From an uncultured Sutterella sp. (GTDB lineage: Bacteria; Pseudomonadota; Gammaproteobacteria; Burkholderiales; Burkholderiaceae_F): a stretch of 64,000 bases of DNA. Made by a program: the position numbers and the translations under genes. Under the pieces are notes generated by a model. It saw only the letters and a list, made by a program, of their open reading frames with translations. It did no database searches and was not told the DNA's origin. The stretch spans positions 1 through 64,000 of the forward strand of contig CASEFX010000015.1 in the NCBI GenBank assembly GCA_949287305.1, written 5' to 3'. Within the stretch, counting starts at the first letter, position 1. Each line of letters starts with the position of its first letter. Positions 16,483 to 24,604 of the stretch are shown here, one piece after another.

Positions 16483-18021
16483 ATGACCATCACCACCACT
16501 CGACGCAACTTCCTCGGAGCCGCCGCGGCGGGCGTCCTGACGGGCGCGACGGCGCTCACGGCAGAGGCCGCCTGCAGGGACCCGATGCCCGCGAAGTTCG
16601 ACGAAATGCACGACGTCCTCGTCGTGGGTTCGGGCTTTGCGGGACTTTCTGCGGCGCTCTCCGCCAAGCTCGCGGGCGCGGACGTTCTGGTCGTCGAAAA
16701 GATGGCCTTCATCGGCGGCAACAGCTCGCTTTCGGGCGGCATGATCGCCGTCCCGAATTCGTCGGTGCAGCACGATCAGGGGATCACGGACAAGCCCGAA
16801 GCGCTCGAAGCCGACATGATGCGGATCGGCCAGGGTCTCGGCAATCCCGATCACATCCGTTTCCTCTGCGAAGACGCGGCCGACACGTTTGAGTGGACGC
16901 GCAAGGAAATGGGCGTCAAGTGGCAGACGAACCTGACCGGAAAGGGCGGCCATTCGGCGCTTCGCTGCATGATCACCGAGGAAGGGACGGGCCAGGGGAT
17001 CATCAAGCCCGCGGTCGAGCGCCTCAAGAAGCTCGGGGTCGAAATCCGCCGCCGCACGATTCTCGACACCATCATCCGCGATGCGGACGGGCGCGTGAAG
17101 GGGATCGTGGTGCGCGAAGGCTATGAATTCGGCAAGCCCGACTCCGGCAAGCGCCGCACGATCGGTGCGCGCCGCGGCGTGGTGCTCGCCTTCGGGGGCT
17201 TCTGCGCTGACGTGAACTACCGCCGCCGTTTGGATCCGAAGTTGGGCTCTCAGTACAAGACGACGAATCAGCCGGGCGCGACGTCGGAAGGTTGGCGTGA
17301 AGCGAGCCGCATCGGCGCGAACATCATTCAGGCCGACTGGATTCAGTGCCTCCCCAACTGCTCGCCCGTGGAAGAAGGCATGGGGATCGCTTCGCACTTC
17401 GCGTCGATTTCGGGAGCGCTCTTCGGGATCTACGTCTCGAGTCTCGACGGGAAGCGCTTCGTCAACGAATTCGGCGACCGCAAGGTTCTGACCGACAGCT
17501 TCCTCACCGTCATCAACAAGGGCGGGAAGGCCCTTTCGATTGCCGACTCCGACGGCGTCGCGCACCTCGAAAAACTCCGTCCGGGCGCCTTGGAGAAGAT
17601 GCTCGCCGCGGGGAGCGTCAAGAAGTACGCCGACGCCGACGCGCTCGCCAAGGCCTACGGCTTTGACGGCAAGGTCCTTCGCTCGGAAATCGCGCGCTAC
17701 AACGAACTCTTGAAGAAGGGGCGCGACGAAGACTTCGGGCGTCCTTTCGACAAGGAAGCCAAGCCCATGAACGACGGCCCCTACTACGTCTCCGAAATGG
17801 AACCCAAGATCCATCATGCGATGGGCGGCATGGCGACGAAGGTCGACACGTCGGTCGAAGACGTGATGACGGACCGTCCGATTCCGGGGCTCTTCGCCGC
17901 GGGCGAATGCGTGGGCGGCATCCACGGTGCCGTGCGCATCGGAGCCTGCGCGGTGCTCGACTGTCTCGTGAACGGCCGCAAGGCGGGCGCCATGGCGGCG
18001 GCGCAGAAGGCCTGGGCTTGA
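16483..18021 (+). CDS. Exported FAD-dependent fumarate reductase-like flavoprotein 3
   Basis: A 512-residue protein with a classic Tat signal (TTRRNFLGAAAAGVLTGATA). Rossmann motif VVGSGFAGLSAALSAKLAGA near residue 47; TTNQPGATSEGWREASRIGA is the region that in this subgroup replaces the GDG loop; the C-terminus GLFAAGECVGGIHGAVRIGA keeps the HGxxR signature, where the Arg of fumarate and urocanate reductases binds a substrate carboxylate. No CXXCH. It groups with the proteins at 24605 and 63125 (shared NQPGAT block and a WIQ/YIQ motif). The substrate is unknown, probably an unsaturated acid. ATG after AAAGGAGAATCAGC; followed by its own terminator, so monocistronic. Confidence 0.87.
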   Translation: MTITTTRRNFLGAAAAGVLTGATALTAEAACRDPMPAKFDEMHDVLVVGSGFAGLSAALSAKLAGADVLVVEKMAFIGGNSSLSGGMIAVPNSSVQHDQGITDKPEALEADMMRIGQGLGNPDHIRFLCEDAADTFEWTRKEMGVKWQTNLTGKGGHSALRCMITEEGTGQGIIKPAVERLKKLGVEIRRRTILDTIIRDADGRVKGIVVREGYEFGKPDSGKRRTIGARRGVVLAFGGFCADVNYRRRLDPKLGSQYKTTNQPGATSEGWREASRIGANIIQADWIQCLPNCSPVEEGMGIASHFASISGALFGIYVSSLDGKRFVNEFGDRKVLTDSFLTVINKGGKALSIADSDGVAHLEKLRPGALEKMLAAGSVKKYADADALAKAYGFDGKVLRSEIARYNELLKKGRDEDFGRPFDKEAKPMNDGPYYVSEMEPKIHHAMGGMATKVDTSVEDVMTDRPIPGLFAAGECVGGIHGAVRIGACAVLDCLVNGRKAGAMAAAQKAWA

Positions 18022-18042
18022 TCGGGTCTCGTTGAGACACGT

Positions 18043-18078
18043 GGAGCGCTCGTCCGGAGGGGCGGGCGCTCCCTTTTT
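18043..18078 (+). terminator. Rho-independent terminator of flavoprotein 3
   Basis: GGAGCGC (18043-18049) with GCGCTCC (18066-18072), small inner pairing in the loop, then TTTTT. Confidence 0.85.
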
Positions 18079-18114
18079 GTCGCCGCGGACGGGCGGCGGA
18101 ATTCTTCCTGTCGG

Positions 18115-19590
18115 TCAGCGAACCAACCGATAGCGCTGTTTCGGGCTTCTCGGCCGCTCGAGCGGAACGATTCGCCCTTCCTCGACCAGCTCGCGGACGT
18201 ATTTGGAGACGGTGGCGCGCGAGAGTCCCGATCGGGCCACGAGTTCGGCGACGGAGAGATCCTTTCCCTCGGAGAGCGCCGCCAGGATCCCTTCGGCGGG
18301 ATTTTCCCAGCGTTCCGTATTTTTCTTCGAGCCGACGACGTCTCTCTTTTCGAAGGTCACGCGGAAAAAGGTGAGGGTGCTTTCGATTTTCGGAGGCGGC
18401 ATGCCCAAATCGTCGAGCGACGCCCGGATCGTAAAGAATCCGTTTCCTTTGTTCTTCACGACGCAGTCCTCTCCGCAAGGCGTGTAGGAGAGAAGACGCG
18501 AGAGGATTTCGTTTCTCGTTGACTGAACGCCTTCCTTTCCGAGGGATTCGACGGTTGCGGCGCCGTAAAGCCCCCCGGGGCTCAGCACCTCGAGCCGGTC
18601 GGAATAGAGATTCACCTGAACGTGCGTGCCGCGTCCCGCGGGCGAATAGTCGCGGTGCTGCAGGGCGTTCACGATCGCTTCGCGGACTGCGGCGATCGGG
18701 TATTCCGGAATCTCGCGGCGCAGTCCGTCTTCACCGATGACACCCGCCCGGCTCATGTGCCGTTCGACGAGTTCGAGCGCTTCCGAGAGGATGTCCGGGA
18801 TGGGACCGATCAGCTCCTTGGAGTCGATGTAGCGAAGCCCCGTTTTCGGGTCCGCCGTCTTGGTCGTGCCCGGAAACACCGTGAAGACGACTTCGAGGCG
18901 GGGAAAGAGTCGCTGCGAAAAAATCCCGGCGGCGAGAAGCCCGGCCAACGTGGGTCGCAGGACGCCCTCGATCCTTTTGACGGCGCCCAACTGGATCAGC
19001 ACCGTTTCGTCCGAAAGCCCTCCGAAGACGCGCGGAGAAAGTCGACGGACCCGCGAGAGAATGCCTTGGAGGATCTCGGGATGGAGGTCCTCCATCGACG
19101 ATTCGGGCACTGTCTGGGCATCGAACCGGGGTTGTCGTCCGAATTCCAGGAGACGGTCGACTTCGTAGGGCGTGAGATGGCGGTCTCCGTCGCCCGTCCG
19201 GACGAAGGAGCCCTCGTAGCGCCCGCGGGCGGTGATGAAGCTGGGCTTCAGATGCCGGGCCGTTTCGGGTACGCGCGCCACCACGAGAAAGGCGTTTTCG
19301 AAGGCGACCTTCTCGATTTCCATGCGCACGACGGGCGTGAGTTCGTCGCCCGCGATCTGCATCTTCGAGTAGGTCGCCTCCGCGTCGAAGCCTTCCGCGG
19401 GCGTGAAGCCGTTTCGCTCGGAGAGTCCCAGAATGATCATCCCGCCGTGGAGGTTCGCGAAGGCGGAAATCGTTTCGGGAAGGCTTCTGGGAAGGTCAAG
19501 AACCGACTCCTTCACTTCCCAGGCCTGGGTGTCGCTTCCCACTTTTCTCATGCGGCGGATGGCGTCGATCACTTCCCGATCGGTAAACAT
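18115..19590 (-). CDS. AlbA/Schlafen-domain ATP-binding regulator with C-terminal helix-turn-helix
   Basis: A 491-residue protein. Residues about 20-150 are an AlbA_2 (Schlafen-like) domain: WEVKESVLDLPRSLPETISA, then AFANLHGGMIILGLSE. Residues about 300-400 look like a GHKL ATPase: YPIAAVREAIVNALQHRDYS (N box), RLEVLSPGG (DxGxG-like). The end is a winged helix (ILAALSEGKDLSVAELVARS). This architecture is widely annotated as 'ATP-binding protein' or 'RecG-like' and regarded as a transcriptional regulator; some relatives accompany defence genes. The start at 19590 is fixed by GAGGAGC; longer frames lack support. It converges with flavoprotein 3 and may regulate the flavoprotein at 20189, which is divergent from it. 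Confidence 0.82.
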   Translation of the reverse strand: MFTDREVIDAIRRMRKVGSDTQAWEVKESVLDLPRSLPETISAFANLHGGMIILGLSERNGFTPAEGFDAEATYSKMQIAGDELTPVVRMEIEKVAFENAFLVVARVPETARHLKPSFITARGRYEGSFVRTGDGDRHLTPYEVDRLLEFGRQPRFDAQTVPESSMEDLHPEILQGILSRVRRLSPRVFGGLSDETVLIQLGAVKRIEGVLRPTLAGLLAAGIFSQRLFPRLEVVFTVFPGTTKTADPKTGLRYIDSKELIGPIPDILSEALELVERHMSRAGVIGEDGLRREIPEYPIAAVREAIVNALQHRDYSPAGRGTHVQVNLYSDRLEVLSPGGLYGAATVESLGKEGVQSTRNEILSRLLSYTPCGEDCVVKNKGNGFFTIRASLDDLGMPPPKIESTLTFFRVTFEKRDVVGSKKNTERWENPAEGILAALSEGKDLSVAELVARSGLSRATVSKYVRELVEEGRIVPLERPRSPKQRYRLVR

Positions 19591-20188
19591 GAGTGCTCCT
19601 CGGTTTTTCGTCGGACTGACGGATTCTTTTCGAAAATGCAGGCGCAACGCACACCTGCAGGCAGTTTGAGTGTACGGCCGGGCCGTCCTCACGACAAGTC
19701 GTGTTGATTCCGAATTCCTTGCGGTTCAATGGGGTTTTGTTTGTAAGAGGAGCGCCTTGCGTCGCGGAAGTATCCTTCGACTGTCTTCCGAGTACAGTGG
19801 TTGGACAGTGAGTGTCTCGCGGGTAAGGGCCGGCCGGAGAGTCGGGCGGTGAGAAGGCTGGCCGGCCGCTTCGTCGAGCGTTCGCCTTTCGCAGCGGGCG
19901 AAGGGACGGGGCGCGGATTCGGGAGCTCCGGCAAAACGGTGGAACGTAATCCACTGGAACGTACTCCACTGGATCGTAGTCCACTGGATCGTGATCCACC
20001 AAAACGCAAGCCCGTGACGGAAAGCCCGGCTTTGCCGCTCCTCCCCCTGCCGTACGCCCTCGGGAGGAACCCGCATCTGTCCGAAGAATCACGCGGCTTG
20101 CTGATCCCTGCTAAATTGCCTAGGCAGGCCCCCGGGAAAGAATCCCTCCGTTGCAATGCATTTCAGTCCGAAAAGGAGGGACATTTCC
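19591..20188. promoter_or_regulatory. Divergent region between the AlbA regulator and flavoprotein 4
   Basis: No gene seen; frames here are repetitive and without family resemblance. It holds two GGCCGGCC palindromes (19829-19836 and 19860-19867) and a 15-bp tandem array (19941-20000). AAAAGGAGGG at 20171-20180 is the ribosome site of flavoprotein 4. Confidence 0.45.
19941..20000. repeat. 15-bp tandem repeat, four copies
   Basis: GGAACGTAATCCACT, GGAACGTACTCCACT, GGATCGTAGTCCACT, GGATCGTGATCCACC. Three of the units contain a short near-palindrome (ATCGTGAT-type). The 15-bp period would preserve an open frame on either strand, but a role as phased protein-binding sites in the divergent promoter region is as likely. 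Confidence 0.9.
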
Positions 20189-21775
20189 ATGACGGCAACG
20201 ATTTCGAAACGAAACTTCCTCAAGTTTGCGATGGGTTCGGGTCTTGCACTCGGAAGCTGCGCCTCGGCGGTGGCCCGCGTCGCGACCGACGACATGAAGT
20301 GGGACAAGACGACCGACGTGCTCGTCCTCGGCTTCGGCGGCGCCGGTGCGGCGGCCGCAATCGAAGCGAAGAAGAAGGGCGCGGACGTCCTGATTCTCGA
20401 AAAGATGCCCCAGCCCGGCGGCAACACCGCCGTGAGCGCGGGCGGCTTCATGTGCCCGGACGACGAGGCGAAGGCCTATGAATACCTGAAGGGCACCTAC
20501 ACCTATTCGCACGCCGAAATGGACGAGGCGCTCCTTCGCACCTTCTGCCGCGAAGTGATGGACCTCAAAAACTTCGTCACGGGCCTCGCCGACAACGTGA
20601 AGCTCTTTGTCTACGGCTATGCGGGCTTCAAGAACCTTCCCGGTCAGGAAGTCATCAAGCGCTACCGCGTGCGCGGCCAGAAGGGCGGCCCCAAGAAGGG
20701 TGCGGGCGACTGCCTCTTTGACGTCCTCAAGGGCGCCGTGGAAAAGGCGGGCGTCGAATATATGACGGAAACCCCTGTGGTCGAAATGATCCGCAAGGGC
20801 GACATGGTCGTGGGCGTCGTCGCGAAGCACAAGGGGAAGGAAATCACGGTCCGCGCCCGCCGCGCGGTCGTGCTCGCCACGGGCGGCTTCGAATTCGACC
20901 AAGAAAGTTTGATGAACTTCACCATGGGCACGGGCATCGGCGCGCTCGGCAACCCCGGCAACACCGGCGACGGTCTGCGTCTTGCGCAGTCCATGGGCGC
21001 GAAGCTCTGGCACATGAACGCCTACTCCGCCGGGTTGGACGTTCGTTATCCCGGCTACTCGACGAACGTCGGCGCTTCGATCAAGGGCGCGGGCTACATC
21101 TGGGTTGATCAGGACGGCCGCCGCTTTGCGAACGAATTGACCGACGGCCACTGCCAGATGTACGTCGCAAGCCAAATCGACGCCGTCAATCACCGCTATC
21201 CGCGCATTCCCTGCTACCTCGTCTTCGACCACGCGACCCTTCGCATGGGGCCGCTCGGGAGCAGCCTCGGTTCGGGCTGGGCCATCAACCGCGAACACCA
21301 CACCTGGTCGAAGGACTGCGAAAAGGAAATCGAAATGGGGCTCGTGAAGAAGGCCGACACAATCGCCGATCTCGCCCGGGCGATCAAGGTTCCGGCCGAA
21401 GAGCTCGAAGCGACGTTGAAGCGCTGGAACGAAGACATCCGCGCCGGGAAGGACACGCTCTTCGGGCGTCCCGTGAAGAAGGCCGCGAAGTCCTACGCCT
21501 TTGACGCGCCGCTCGTGTCCGCTCCGATCGAACAGGGTCCGTACTATGCGCTCGAACTTTGGCCGACGCTAGTCAACACGCAGGGCGGTCCGCGCCGCGA
21601 CGAAAAGGCCAGGATCGTGAACGCCCTCGGAAAGACGATTCCGCGTCTCTACGGCGCTGGCGAACTCGGCTCCATGTGGGGCCCGATCTATCAGGGCGCC
21701 TGCAACAACGCCGAAGCCCTGGTCTTCGGGCGCATCGCCGGCCGCAACGCCGCCGACGAAAAGCCCTGGTGCTGA
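20189..21775 (+). CDS. Exported FAD-dependent fumarate reductase-like flavoprotein 4
   Basis: A 528-residue protein. The start at 20189 is chosen because AAAAGGAGGG lies 9 bases upstream; the earlier ATG at 20156 overlaps that site. The signal SKRNFLKFAMGSGLALGSCA has Lys-Arg in place of the Tat twin Arg, a known tolerated variant, and a possible lipobox-like GSCA. Rossmann motif VLGFGGAGAAAAIEAKKKGA, FAD contact GNPGNTGDGLRLAQSMGAKL. The C-terminus RLYGAGELGSMWGPIYQGAC lacks the HGxxR signature of fumarate-type members, so a different substrate is expected. PIEQGPYYALELWPT is unlike the other copies. No CXXCH. It forms its own subgroup here. Confidence 0.85.
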   Translation: MTATISKRNFLKFAMGSGLALGSCASAVARVATDDMKWDKTTDVLVLGFGGAGAAAAIEAKKKGADVLILEKMPQPGGNTAVSAGGFMCPDDEAKAYEYLKGTYTYSHAEMDEALLRTFCREVMDLKNFVTGLADNVKLFVYGYAGFKNLPGQEVIKRYRVRGQKGGPKKGAGDCLFDVLKGAVEKAGVEYMTETPVVEMIRKGDMVVGVVAKHKGKEITVRARRAVVLATGGFEFDQESLMNFTMGTGIGALGNPGNTGDGLRLAQSMGAKLWHMNAYSAGLDVRYPGYSTNVGASIKGAGYIWVDQDGRRFANELTDGHCQMYVASQIDAVNHRYPRIPCYLVFDHATLRMGPLGSSLGSGWAINREHHTWSKDCEKEIEMGLVKKADTIADLARAIKVPAEELEATLKRWNEDIRAGKDTLFGRPVKKAAKSYAFDAPLVSAPIEQGPYYALELWPTLVNTQGGPRRDEKARIVNALGKTIPRLYGAGELGSMWGPIYQGACNNAEALVFGRIAGRNAADEKPWC

Positions 21776-21800
21776 GAATCGGGTTTGATCGGCAAATGAG

Positions 21801-21833
21801 GTCGCTCGGGGCGGTTGAGGCCGCCCGGGCGAC
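21801..21833 (+). terminator. Strong hairpin after flavoprotein 4
   Basis: GTCGCTCGGGGCGG (21801-21814) pairs with CCGCCCGGGCGAC (21821-21833), apart from a bulge. No T run follows. Confidence 0.6.
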
Positions 21834-21837
21834 GGGG

Positions 21838-21940
21838 ACGCCTCCGTGCCGTTGGTGCGGGGGCGTTCGCGTAATATCAACTGAAAAGAGATTTTTGTTG
21901 GTGTTGGCCCCGTAGTATCAACTGAAAAGGCCTTTCAGTT
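21838..21940. repeat. Left copy of the ~100-bp direct repeat flanking the Fic island
   Basis: GACGCCTCCG... GTGCGGGGGCGTTCGCGTAA then TATCAACTG..., TTTTGTTGGTGTTGGCC, CCGTAGTATCAACTGAAAAG. The right copy at 24161-24262 has the same elements in the same order with scattered differences. The left part (ACGCCTCCG/CGGGGGCGT) itself forms a hairpin; the right part is the first two units of the 41-bp array. Confidence 0.8.
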
Positions 21941-22451
21941 GTTATTAGCCTTCTTATTACAACTTGAAGGACATTTGAGTTGGTATAAGACCGTTTGTTG
22001 CAACTGAAGAGGGGTTTTAGTTGGTATAAGGCCAGTTATTACAACCGAAGAGGGGTTTGAGTTGGAGTAAGGCCTCTTATTGCAACTGAAGAGGGGTTTG
22101 AGTTGGTATAAGGCCAGTTATTACAACTGAAGAGGGGTTTGAGTTGGTGTAAGGCCTCTTATTGCAACTGGAGAGGGGTTTGAGTTGGTATAAAGCCAGT
22201 TATTACAACTGAAGAGGGGCTTGAGTTGGAGTAAGGCCAGTTATTACAACCGAAGAGGGGTTTGAGTTGGAGTAAGGCCTCTTATTGCAACTGAAGAGGG
22301 GTTTGAGTTGGTATAAGGCCAGTTATTACAACTGAAGAGGGGTTTGAGTTGGTATAAGGTCAGTTATTACAACTGAAGGGGTGTTTGAGTTGGAGTAAGA
22401 CTAGTTGTTGCAACCGTAGGGGTACTTGGCTTGTTGCTAGCACTGAACTGA
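21878..22451. repeat. Array of fourteen 41-bp palindromic repeats upstream of the Fic gene
   Basis: CAAC starts at 21878, 21919, 21960, 22001, 22042, 22083, 22124, 22165 and so on to about 22411, an almost constant 41-bp period. A typical unit reads TTATTACAACTGAAGAGGGG then TTTGAGTTGGTATAAGGCCA. Each unit is an inverted repeat: CAACTGAA and TT(C)AGTTG flank the centre and TATTA/TAATA continue the dyad. Differences at fixed positions (GGCCAGTTATTA versus GGCCTCTTATTG) alternate between neighbouring units. There are no unique spacers, so it is not a CRISPR array. No open frame fits the period. 41 bp is close to four helical turns. Confidence 0.92.
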
Positions 22452-22634
22452 AAGTGGATTTTGGTTGGGAGTGTGGCCTCACGCGATATCCCCCTACTCT
22501 CTCCGCAAATTTGAACGGAGCACGGTGCGGACACTTTTTATTGATCTCCGTCAGGCAGAGTGGGCTGGACAGACGCTTTCGGAGTGCGATGAGACGCATA
22601 CTCAGCAGACTCTACAGGAGACGGTAGCATCAAA

Positions 22635-22705
22635 TTTAAGGCGGTTTTAGTTGTTTTATCGATCTAATAACAACTAAAAGGCCTTTTTAGTTGTAATATG
22701 GGCTA
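22635..22705. repeat. Single diverged array unit close to the Fic start
   Basis: GGTTTTAGTTGTTTT, then CTAATAACAACTAAAAGGCC and TTTTTAGTTGTAATATGGGC. The core CAACTAAAAGGCCTTTTTAG is a nearly perfect dyad. It lies about 75-145 bases before the Fic ATG, in promoter position. Confidence 0.8.
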
Positions 22706-22779
22706 GATTTTTTGGTTGGTACAAATGCTCGGTCTCTGTCGTCGTCAGTAGCAACCATTTGTTTATTGAGTTGTAACCT

Positions 22780-23892
22780 ATGTCGCGTCATCCTTTTGAT
22801 CTTCCTTTGTTGCCCCTATCCCCTAGCGATCCTCTCCCTTGGGGGTACTTGGGCTCGATTGAACATCGTTCTCTCGCTGCCTTGTCTAGACTCGATGGAA
22901 TGATGAGCGCATCCTCAAAAGCCGATCTTTTCTGGCTTACGTGGTTGATGAAGGAGGCGCAATGTTCAAATGTCATTGAAGGTACTGTCACAACATTTGT
23001 CGAAATTGCGGGAGAGAATGCGGGAGTGAGTGCCCCTATCGACAGGCGGGATGATATTGCTGAAGTCATGAACTACCGAGCTGCAATGCTTGAGGGGATG
23101 ACTCAAATTTCCGAAGGCCGGCCGTTGTCTCTTTCTCTTGTCAAGTATCTTCATGCGGCTCTTTTGACTGGAACTCGAGGTAGAAATAAAACTCCTGGGG
23201 AATTTCGAAAAGTTCAAGTTCATATCGGACGACCTTGTGAATCGGTTGAAAATGCGCTATATATTCCCCCTGAAGTCTATCGATTGGTGGATCTTTTGGA
23301 AAATTGGGAGCGTTTTATAAGGCGAGACGATTTGAACCCGATTGTTCAAATTGCTGTAGCTCATGCACAGTTTGAGATGATTCATCCTTTTCTTGATGGA
23401 AATGGGCGAATGGGGAGGCTGATTATAACGCTGTTTTTGGCCAACAAAAACCTGATCCATAAACCTTGTTTGTATATGAGTTCGTATCTTCAGAGTCATA
23501 GGGTAGATTATTATGATGCATTGGGAGATATCTCGAAACGAGGTGATTGGACGAAGTGGCTTTTGTTTTTCCTGGAGGGGGTGGAAGCACACTGCGGGAG
23601 TAACATAGAACTTCTGAATGAAATGACAAATCTTTATGAGGTTTCTAAGAGAAAGTTCTCAGAGGCGACGAATTCGTCGATTGTTATAGATATATTAGAC
23701 TACGTTTTCGCGAATCCTGTTTTTACAGTTCCCGCTTTGATGAAACAGGTTAATCCTCGCCTGACACATCAAGGTGTGGTCTCAGTTATAAAAAAGCTGG
23801 AGAAGGCAGGTCTCGTTGAAGAGATGCAAAAAGGGCGAGGAAAGAGACCTAATACTTATCAATTCCCGCCTCTTATTAGACTGCTTTTGTGA
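22780..23892 (+). CDS. fic: Fic-domain protein with C-terminal winged helix
   Basis: A 370-residue Fic protein, expected to transfer AMP from ATP to a target protein (AMPylation) or remove it. The catalytic motif HPFLDGNGRMGRLI (HPFx[D/E]GNGRxxR, about residues 200-212) is complete. The autoinhibitory helix motif [S/T]xxxE[G/N] is present near the N-terminus (SNVIEGT, about residue 62), so this is a class II Fic that restrains itself. The N-terminal LPPL-like and WGY segment is typical of the Fic_N domain. The C-terminus (VFTVPALMKQVNPRLTHQGV, then IKKLEKAGLVEE) is a winged helix likely to bind DNA. It is clearly AT-richer than the surrounding genes and lies between arrays of the 41-bp palindrome and a pair of long direct repeats, which argues for acquisition as a unit. 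ATG has a poor ribosome site. Confidence 0.9.
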   Translation: MSRHPFDLPLLPLSPSDPLPWGYLGSIEHRSLAALSRLDGMMSASSKADLFWLTWLMKEAQCSNVIEGTVTTFVEIAGENAGVSAPIDRRDDIAEVMNYRAAMLEGMTQISEGRPLSLSLVKYLHAALLTGTRGRNKTPGEFRKVQVHIGRPCESVENALYIPPEVYRLVDLLENWERFIRRDDLNPIVQIAVAHAQFEMIHPFLDGNGRMGRLIITLFLANKNLIHKPCLYMSSYLQSHRVDYYDALGDISKRGDWTKWLLFFLEGVEAHCGSNIELLNEMTNLYEVSKRKFSEATNSSIVIDILDYVFANPVFTVPALMKQVNPRLTHQGVVSVIKKLEKAGLVEEMQKGRGKRPNTYQFPPLIRLLL

Positions 23893-23939
23893 TTGAATGT
23901 TTGTTTTTCTGTTTTTTTTAGGTTGGGAGTGAACAAAAC

Positions 23940-23974
23940 TTAGTGTCTCTCTGAGCTCGGGAGATGGACACTAA
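23940..23974 (+). terminator. Inverted repeat after the Fic gene
   Basis: TTAGTGTC (23940-23947) and GACACTAA (23967-23974) with a 19-base spacer that contains a CTCTCTGAGCTCGGGAG inner hairpin. Runs of T (23911-23919) lie before it, so it could be a weak terminator or the edge of the island. Confidence 0.4.
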
Positions 23975-24160
23975 CTCTGCTTCACACCATAGTCAGGGGG
24001 GCAGTGTCAAGCACCGTTCGGTGCGTTTCCTCGCATGGCTTCGTCATTCCCGACATTGCACGAGCGTTTTACACAGCCACAGAAGCGTAGGTTTCCGTTC
24101 TCCTCGGCATTTGAACGACTAAGCGTTGCAAAGGATACGGCGCGTACTGACGATGAAGAC

Positions 24161-24262
24161 GCCTCCGCGCTTTCGGTGCGGGGGCGTTCGCGTAATACCA
24201 ACTGCAGAGGGGTTTTGTTGGTATTGGCTCCGTAGTATCAACTGAAAAGGCCTTTTAGTTGG
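24161..24262. repeat. Right copy of the ~100-bp direct repeat flanking the Fic island
   Basis: GACGCCTCCG..., GTGCGGGGGCGTTCGCGTAA, then TACCAACTGCAGAGGGGTTT, TGTTGGTATTGGCTCCGTAG, TATCAACTGAAAAGGCC. Matches 21838-21940 with about 85 % identity by eye. The distance between copies is about 2.3 kb. Confidence 0.8.
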
Positions 24263-24392
24263 TATTAGCTGCTAATAACAACTGAAGCAGGGTTTGATTT
24301 GCTGTTAGTTCGTAGATACAACTGAAAGGGCCATTCAGTTGTAGTTAGCCCGCATATTACAACTCGAAGGCTGTTTTCGTTGTTGTTAGGGA
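24199..24392. repeat. Array of five 40-41-bp palindromic repeats downstream of the Fic gene
   Basis: CAAC starts at 24199, 24239, 24279, 24319 and 24360. Units are more diverged than in the left array, but the dyad (e.g. CAACTGAAAAGGCCTTTTAG) is kept, with the TTATTAG/TAATA outer arms. It lies between the Fic gene and flavoprotein 5. Confidence 0.88.
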
Positions 24393-24604
24393 ATGGTTGG
24401 TGGACAGAGAATGAGGGCGCCCGCGATGGTCGAGACTGGCCGGCGGGACGTTCTTTGGAGAAAGGAGGAGCCACCGCCGGCAAAAACCGCGTGGCTGAAG
24501 AGATGTGCCTCAAGTCTTGTCGCACCTCTTTGCGTTCGGTCAAATTACGCGCGTAAAGATCGGCTCGACAATGAAATGTTCTTTGACCAACCAAGGAGAG
24601 AAAC

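Noticed and set aside
19496..20092. Open frame encoding a repeated Asp-Tyr-Val-Pro motif across the 15-bp array
   Set aside because: The repeats keep any frame open; the frame overlaps the well-supported AlbA regulator start and has no start signal of its own.
21878..22451. CRISPR array
   Set aside because: Units follow each other without unique spacers, each unit is wholly repetitive, and no cas gene is near.
21878..24392. Integron attC array or gene-cassette series
   Set aside because: No integrase, no cassettes between units, and the dyads lack the attC core-site pattern (GTTRRRY / RYYYAAC arrangement).
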